A stretch of DNA of 64,000 bases. Source: Hirundichthys speculiger (lineage: Eukaryota > Chordata > Actinopteri > Beloniformes > Exocoetidae). The DNA is taken from positions 186,001 to 250,000 of the forward strand of contig JAGFBZ010000367.1 of assembly GCA_018398805.1 (NCBI GenBank). Direction: 5' to 3'. Both the position numbers and the translations under genes were made by a program. Positions 58,496 through 64,000 of this stretch are shown here, one piece after another (within the stretch, counting starts at the first letter, position 1; each line of letters opens with the position of its first letter). Under the pieces are notes generated by a model that searched no databases, had not been told where the DNA came from, and worked only from the letters and a program-made list of their open reading frames with translations.

Positions 58496-58530
58496 GAAGC
58501 TTTTGTGGTTCCAGCTGAGAGGACACGCAG

Positions 58531-59119
58531 CAAAGAGTCGAACCTGTGACCCCGTCAGAGGATGACGGCCTCCTTACGGCGGCCCTGGAGACGCTGACCT
58601 TCTTCTCATAAGTGGATGTCGCAGTAAAGTTATTTGTTATAATAACAACAATAACAATCCTCCTGTTGTTCATGTGAGGTTGTATTTGCCTCATTACGTT
58701 AAAAAAGAAGAACTTTCACCAGTGAGGAGAGCCGTCGGCTCTGCAGGAGAAGACTTCCTGCAGCTTCCTCGTTACTCAGCATCAGTCGGACGCTCTGCAG
58801 CAGCTCGTTCTTCTCTGATAACCGTGTTGTCATTTCCTACTGAGATACACGTTAAAAGGCTGCAAACCGCGGCGCCTGCTGCACACGACGAGGCAACTGG
58901 GACGACGCAAAAACCAGGTCAGCTCTGTCTGTGACAAGGAAACAGCTCCAATGTGCTCGTCCTGGAAGGGAAACGCTATTAATACACCGCAGCGCTCCCA
59001 AAGTCACTGAGTTATGGGAAAGTGGACTCGTGCGGTCGCGTTGGGTTGACATTGACACAGTTAGAACCGGCCTTTTATTTTCTTGAAGGAAATGCAGCCT
59101 TGAGGCGGAGGCTGTGCTG
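58531..59119. other. Shisa intron, nothing recognised
   Basis: No element ends, and short frames only. Confidence 0.35.
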
Positions 59120-60425
59120 GTGCGGCGTCACTTCGGCATCGCTTTGGCATCGCTTCGGCATCACTCCGGAGTCGCTCCAGCATCGCTCCGGAGTCGCTCC
59201 GGAGTCTATTCGGCATCGCTTCGGCATCGCTTCGGCATCACTTCGGCATCGCCCCGGAGTCGCTCCGGCGTCGCTTCGGCGTCACTTCGGCGTCGCTTCG
59301 GCATTGCTCCGGTGTGACTTCGGCGTCGCTTCGGCATCGCTTCGGCGTCGCTTCGGCATCGCTTCGGCATCGCTCCAGCATCGCTCCGGTGTCCCTCGGC
59401 GTCGCTTCGGCATTGCTCCGGTGTCGCTTCGGCGTCACTTCGGCGTCGCTTCGGCGTCGCTTCGGCGTCGCTTCGGCGTCGCTTCGGCATCGCTTCGGCT
59501 TCGGCATCGCTTCGGCAGCTTCGGCATCGCTTCGGCGTCGCTTCGGCATTGCTCCGGTGTGACTTCGGCGTCGCTTCGGCATCGCTTCGGCATCGCTTCG
59601 GCGTCGCTTCGGCATCGCTTCGGCATTGCTTCGGCGTCGCTTCGGCGTCGCTTCGGCATCGCTTCGGCATCGCTTCGGCATCGCTTCGCCGTCGCTTCGG
59701 CATTGCTCCGGTGTGACTTCGGCGTCGCTTCGGCATCGCTTCGGCATCGCTTCGGCATCGCTTCGGCATCGCTTCGGCGTCGCTTCGGCATTGCTCCGGT
59801 GTGACTTCGGCGTCGCTTCGGCATCGCTTCGGCGTCGCTTCGGCATCGCTTCGGCGTCGCTTCGGCATCGCTTCGGCATCGCTCCGGTGTCCCTCGGCGT
59901 CGCTTCGGCATTGCTCCGGTGTCACTTCGGCGTCGCTTCGGCATCACTCCGGTGTCACTTCGGCATCGCATTCGGTGTTGCTTCGGCATCGCTCTAGTGT
60001 CGCTCCGGTGTCGCTTCGGCATCGCTTCGGCATCACTTCAGCATCGCTTTGGCATCACTTCGGCGTTGCTTCGGCATCGCTCCGGTGTCACTTCGGCATC
60101 GCTTCGGCGTCGCTTCGGCGTCGCTTCGGCATCGCTTCAGCATCGCTCGAGTGTCGCTTCGGCGTCGCTTTGGCGTCACTTCGGCGTTGCTTCGGCATCG
60201 CTCCGGTGTCACTTCGGCATCGCTTCGGTGTCACTTCGGCATCGCTCCGGTGTCACTTCGGCATCGCTTCGGCGTCGCTTCGGCATCGCTTCAGCATCGC
60301 TCCAGTGTCCTTCGGGGTCGCTTCGGCGTTGCTTTGGCATTGCTCCGGTGTCACTTCGGCGTCGCTTCGGCATCCCTTCAGCATCGCTCCGGTGTTACTT
60401 CGGCGTCGCTTTGGCGTAGCCGGAC
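59120..60425 (+). repeat. 11-bp minisatellite (GCTTCGGCATC)n, ~118 units
   Basis: Units of 11 bases, mainly GCTTCGGCATC and GCTTCGGCGTC, with ACTTCGGC, GCTCCGGTGTC and GCTCCAGCATC variants. Three units make 33 bases, so all frames remain open as 11-residue repeats on both strands (for example SASLRHRFGIA forward); these frames are not genes. The block ends about 75 bp before the second coding exon of the shisa gene. Confidence 0.96.
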
Positions 60426-60501
60426 GCATCCAGAGAACCTCCACTGAAGGTGATGTCATCATGAGTGGTAAACCTCTCATTTCTGCGTGTCTTCCTTTCA
60501 G

Positions 60502-60659
60502 AGCCCTGGCAGACATCCTGAGGCAACAAGGTACCGTCCCGGTAAACCAGTACGACCACGACGACATCGCGGCCATCGACGGGTCTCCCAAGGATGAGAC
60601 GCCGATCAGAACCTCGAAGAATCACTACACGCCCGTCCACGGCAAGGTGTCAAACCACG
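60502..60659 (+). CDS. shisa6: Shisa6-like protein, second coding exon
   Basis: The acceptor CTTCCTTTCAG ends at 60501, and the exon begins with A. This completes the arginine codon split at the 43552 donor, so phase is preserved across the 17-kb intron. It encodes ALADILRQQGTVPVNQYDHD, then DIAAIDGSPKDETPIRTSKN and HYTPVHGKVSNHG. ALADILRQQG and the KNHYTPV motif are hallmarks of the juxtamembrane cytosolic part of Shisa6. The donor is taken as ACG|GTAGGT at 60660; an earlier GT at 60647 is weaker. The remaining cytosolic exons, including the C-terminal PDZ ligand expected of the family, lie beyond the window. The exon itself is undamaged, which argues for a live gene despite the break upstream. 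Confidence 0.85.
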
Positions 60660-60739
60660 GTAGGTGACCAACCCGACCAACCTTCAACTCAGAACGCTCA
60701 CTCATAAAACTCAGCTATATACACACCTCTACGATTCAG

Positions 60740-60960
60740 GTGTGTGCTAGCAGGAGGGAACAACATCAGCGCAGATCTTAGAGAAGCTGGAAAAGGTTAA
60801 AAAAACAACAACTGCTTCCAAACTGTTTGGAGTTCAACGTTCTACAGTAACAGAGATTATTCACTACAGAGCTCCCTCCTGACTCCCCAGGCGTGGAAGT
60901 CCCAGTGCATTTACCCAGAGGTCAGACTGTGTAAAGCTCAGAGGAACGGGGGAAAAAAAA
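60740..60960 (+). pseudogene. Tc1-like transposase relic (short)
   Basis: AGAGAAGCTGGAAAAGG, then GTTCTACAGTAACAGAGATT, and later GGCGTGGAAGTCCCAGTGCA follow the order of a decayed Tc1-like element common in fish genomes. No intact protein motif remains. It lies in the intron after the second shisa coding exon. Confidence 0.45.
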
Positions 60961-62486
60961 GTAAATGGGCTAGAATTTCTCCACAGCAACGAGAAACTTT
61001 GAATTGAAATGATACAGGAAATGGCTTCTTCCAGTAACTGCTGCTCAAAAAGGTTTCTCAAAGCTTCTTTGAGCAGAAAGGTTAAGGAAATAGATGATGA
61101 AGTACATGTAGCGCACTTCTTGAGTTCACTTCTTCCACAAAGCGCCGGCTCAAAGCTCAACATGTAAGCAATCATGATTTCCCGCCTCTTCGGTCCAACT
61201 GCAGTTGAGGTTTGCAGCACCGTTCCTCCGACTTTGTGCCCTTTGCGCCGGCGGCGTCACCGTCCAGGCTGCGATGACCTGCAGGGTGGGAGCCGCTGCT
61301 TCTCGCCTCTGTGCTGCAGAATAACTTTATTTCTACGGTATTTGTGGCTGAAATGCAGCTGCTCAGGTCTCAGAAGAACCTACTTTTGTCTTAAAAGTCT
61401 GGAAATGCAGAAAATTAAATCACAGAGAAATGATTGATTTGCACCACGAGTGCAGGTGGTCTTCAGTCACCACCTCTGCATCATGATTCATAGATTTCCT
61501 TATAATTTATGCTAATGACTAAGTCATCTTGAGGCTCTTAAAGAGAAAGAAATGAAGTCTAGTTTAAGATATTATGATTTTATTCATATGGTGCAGATTC
61601 TTAAAAAGAAGCCCAACAGACTGCAGTTCAGTTCAGTGCCAGAAAAAACTCCCTGTGAACAGGTAGAAAACATTAACTGAACTGGACCGGGGAAGAGGGT
61701 GACGAGACTGTACGTTCATTTTGTTTGAACGTCTTCATTTCAACTGTCAAGATCTGGAAGAGAAAACATCCCCGCGCCTATAATGCTCAACAGGGATTGG
61801 CTCATCCCCCGCTAGCGGGGCGGGTAGGCTCCATGTAGCTCATGTTAGCTGGTGTTAGCTATCAAGCTTTGCTGGCCTCTTTTGAAGGGGGTGTGGGGGG
61901 CAATATGAACTCTACGTGAGATCACTGACTCTCCAAGTGTCCCCTGAAAAAGTTAACCCTCATGGGGTAACTTCAGGGTCGCTGACCCGTATGGTATCAT
62001 GGTTTTCTCCTCCAGGTTATATGTTACACCGCCATGACGTCATCTGTTCAAGGGTCTCTAGCAGCATAACGAAAGGCTTGGCCCGGGAGCAACCGGGCCG
62101 GCCCTGACTACGATCTGTGTCAAGGAGGAACATCTGAAACTGGGTTTTAAAGGTCGACTGTGTCCTGAGCCCAAAGTGGGAGCTGATTCTGCATCCCGTT
62201 GGACTCTAGGAACCACAAGAAAAGCCTTACAGTCAGATAACTGAAGGTGTCAAGATGCCTTTTAATGATATCAGGGAGTCTTTGGCTGCAAGATCCTGTC
62301 GTCAACCCCCCTGTGAAGTCTGTTTCTGGGACAATGGCAGCGCTGTACTGGCAGGAGGTCACTCCACCTGACCCCGTAACCCCGTAACCCCGGGGGTCAG
62401 CTGGAGTGCACCCACCATATCTGAGCTACCACAGTTTAGGTCAAGTTTTTGTCGGACTAGTGCAGACTAGTCAGACTGATGCGTTG
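60961..62486. other. Shisa intron, mostly unassigned
   Basis: No domain-bearing frames. Parts of 61750-62480 read like a dispersed repeat belonging to the element that carries the hammerhead-like motif, but its boundaries are not visible. Confidence 0.3.
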
Positions 62487-62528
62487 AGAACTGATGAAGC
62501 CGCTTGGATAAGAGGCGAAACGTCTTCT
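62487..62528 (+). ncRNA. Hammerhead-like fold in a dispersed repeat
   Basis: CTGATGA (62491-62497), a hairpin GCCGCTT/AAGAGGC with a GGAT loop and one mismatch, GAAA (62517-62520), then CGTC, flanked by AGAA/TTCT that can pair as stem I. This matches the order of a hammerhead ribozyme core. Two doubts remain: an extra A sits between CTGATGA and the hairpin, and stem III would be only two base pairs without a loop. Penelope-like retroelements are known to carry minimal hammerheads; whether this repeat is one is inferred. Confidence 0.4.
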
Positions 62529-63663
62529 AGACAAATCTAAGTCCAGTTGCCTATGATTCAATTGTTGCAAGAAAGGAATTGAGCTGTATAAATGAGAATA
62601 TCCACAGACTTGGATTAGCTCATGCTAGCCTACTATTCTAACTACATTCATTCCGATCAAATCTGTTTGTCCTCAAATCTTGATGTTGCTAATTAAGTGA
62701 CACTGGAGGCGAGTCAACAGAGCTCTGATCGATGCTAAACGCTCCCAACCTCGCAGCTGGGTCTCGCCGGCGGTCCGGGTCGAAGTTAGTCAATCTCAGC
62801 TCGGCTGGACTGGAGGAACCGGGGGGCCCGGCTGTGATGAAGCCCCGTTTAGTCAGTGCACGACAACAATACTTTCTAAAACAAGAATAACTATGCGCCG
62901 CTCGGTCTTTAGCCGCTGGAGCGAGGAGTTTTCTTCTCCGTGTGAATCACAAAGCGTCGACTCGTTCAGTTTGTGATAACGCCCACGGAAAAGATGCTGG
63001 GAAATTACGAAAGCTGCATCTTATTACTGGACCATTGTTGTCTGAATGGAGAGCAGCGGGACGTCGCATTGCAGTGGTGAGTGATGTCGAACGGAGGAGG
63101 ATGTCGGCGCAGACGTGACTCAGATACCACAAATGTATAACAAAAGGAAGTTTTTCTTTTTAAATAAAGGAAGAGAAGCGTTTTTCTCTGAATGAGCTGT
63201 TTACAGAGCAGCTCCAGCTCCTGATGAATATTCAGCTTTCGCTTGTTATCATGAAGATAAAGTTGAATGTTAAACCACAAAATAAACTAAAATTCTTCAA
63301 CTCATAATTGAGGTTTGGATGGTTCATGTCTCACAAAACTACACATCAAACACGAGAGCGAACCGGTCTTGACAACAGGATTCTCCTATGATCAGTTTCT
63401 TGCGTGTTTTGTCCCAGATGTTACCTGTCAAATCAGTCGCGTCTGATCGAGTTTCAGAATCTTACTGTGAGAATTGTTGCCTTCAAACCGTCTCTCCTAC
63501 AAATCCTCCCCTGCAGCGCCCCGGACCCTGCGATGAAATGGAAGAAGATTTAAAAAACACGTCCTGCGATCTTCACGTCGCTCAAGAAGAAAAAAATGTG
63601 TTCCCTGGAACCAGCTCCAAATCCACTTGAACCTCAGATCCCAGAAGCAGCCACATCTGCGAC
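62529..63663. other. Shisa intron, nothing recognised
   Basis: No repeats or domains recognised; the 80-codon frame at 63388-63630 has none. Confidence 0.35.
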
Positions 63664-64000
63664 TAGGTTTGGGCACCGAAAAACGATTCCTAGTAGGAAT
63701 CGGTTCCTAACGTCCGGTTCTGGAATCGTTTAGAAGATTTTTGAATTTCGATTCCTTTTTTCGGTTCCTAAATGTCCGCGCTAGTTATTTATTTTTTGTT
63801 TGTTTTTATTTACTACACTAGTTTGTTGATGTTACTCCGCGCTAGCGTCGACGTCACGTCCGTCACCGACAGGTCTTCACTCGCCACGACATGGATCCCA
63901 AGAGACGCCGCTCTCGAGTTTGGCTGCATTTCAGTCCAGGAAATGACGTCTACCTGGCGCAGTGCAACACCTGCGGGAAGCGTGTTACTGTCAAAGGAGG
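63664..64000 (+). mobile_element. hAT element, left part (runs off the window)
   Basis: Starts TAGGTTTGGGCACCGAAAAA, a hAT-type terminus, followed by GGAATCGGTTCC-type sub-terminal arrays and a BED-finger reading frame. The right end is outside the window, so the target duplication cannot be checked. Confidence 0.75.
63893..64000 (+). CDS. hAT transposase, N-terminal BED zinc finger (partial)
   Basis: The open frame starts with MDPKRRRSRVWLHFSPGND and continues YLAQCNTCGKRVTVKGG to the window edge. VWLHF plus C-x2-C followed by KGG is the first half of a BED zinc finger, which in hAT transposases binds the element ends. The distal histidine pair would follow outside the window. The start methionine lies about 230 bp from the element terminus, a usual spacing. 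No stop or frameshift is visible in the 36 codons present, so an autonomous or recently active copy is possible. Confidence 0.75.

Larger units (their letters stand above)
55158..58530 (-). mobile_element. L1/Tx1-like LINE relic interrupted by two elements
   Basis: The minus strand of 58290-58480 encodes CSRCHSAPGALTHMFWSCPSL, a C-terminal zinc-knuckle-like block typical of L1/Tx1 ORF2 proteins. Toward lower coordinates the sequence looks like its 3' untranslated region, down to a T-rich run near 55180. Two DNA elements (55431-57494 and 57786-58230) are inserted; the second splits a sequence that rejoins smoothly across its 8-bp duplication. The poly-A at 58474-58494 lies on the 5' side of the relic. 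The left limit is an inference. Confidence 0.5.

Noticed and set aside
59022..60667. Frames of 120-290 codons rich in serine, leucine and arginine (or lysine and arginine on the minus strand)
   Set aside because: They translate the 11-bp minisatellite in different frames. One of them runs into the true shisa exon only because the repeat is open up to the acceptor.

Overview
The window looks like the nuclear genome of a ray-finned (probably acanthomorph) teleost. It is sparse in genes and dense in repeats. The evidence is a spliced vertebrate-type Shisa gene, vertebrate telomere-motif DNA, and a fish-like set of transposable elements: many hAT families with 8-bp target duplications, Tc1/mariner relics, RTE, L2 and L1-like LINE fragments, and tRNA-derived SINE relics. 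No bacterial or viral gene organisation is present.

Layout. 1-9.5 kb: mostly non-coding sequence with hAT remnants, AT-rich tandem repeats, a TTAA-flanked element, a mariner-type MITE, a SINE relic and a LINE tail. 9.55-11.23 kb: a long degenerate interstitial telomeric block. 11.6-12.25 kb: a Tc1 transposase relic. 13.0-14.8 kb: two related hAT elements, one with a broken BED-finger transposase. 16.6-19.15 kb: an RTE reverse-transcriptase relic split by a CACTA-like element that itself hosts a LINE end, a SINE and a hAT MITE. 20.6-29.6 kb: further hAT elements, several nested, with a 53-bp minisatellite inside one. 29.6-35.57 kb: a ~6 kb GC-rich minisatellite with a 33-bp unit; its very long reading frames on both strands follow from the unit length and are not genes. 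36.5-41.3 kb: a second mariner MITE, an L2-like relic, a hAT element hosting another insertion, and a Tc1 relic split by a hAT element.

42.0-60.66 kb carries the only convincing host gene, a shisa6-like gene on the + strand. It has a possible non-coding first exon, a large coding exon at 43003-43552 (signal peptide, cysteine-rich domain, transmembrane segment), a 17-kb intron, and a second coding exon at 60502-60659. The remaining exons lie outside the window. The large coding exon carries an apparent 5-bp duplication that breaks the frame; an assembly error is the likelier cause, but a real lesion is possible. The intron holds several hAT elements, a decamer minisatellite in exact 10-bp register, an L1-like relic interrupted by two DNA elements, and an 11-bp minisatellite ending about 75 bp before the second coding exon. 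The window ends inside a hAT element with an open BED-finger reading frame.

The most unusual item is at 55.43-57.49 kb: a DNA-transposon-like shell enclosing a small reading frame with a strong Kozak start, a transmembrane segment and a frameshifted heptad-like tail, followed by a LINE-like 3' end. All family assignments come from reading motifs, terminal repeats and target duplications by eye; no database search was run.
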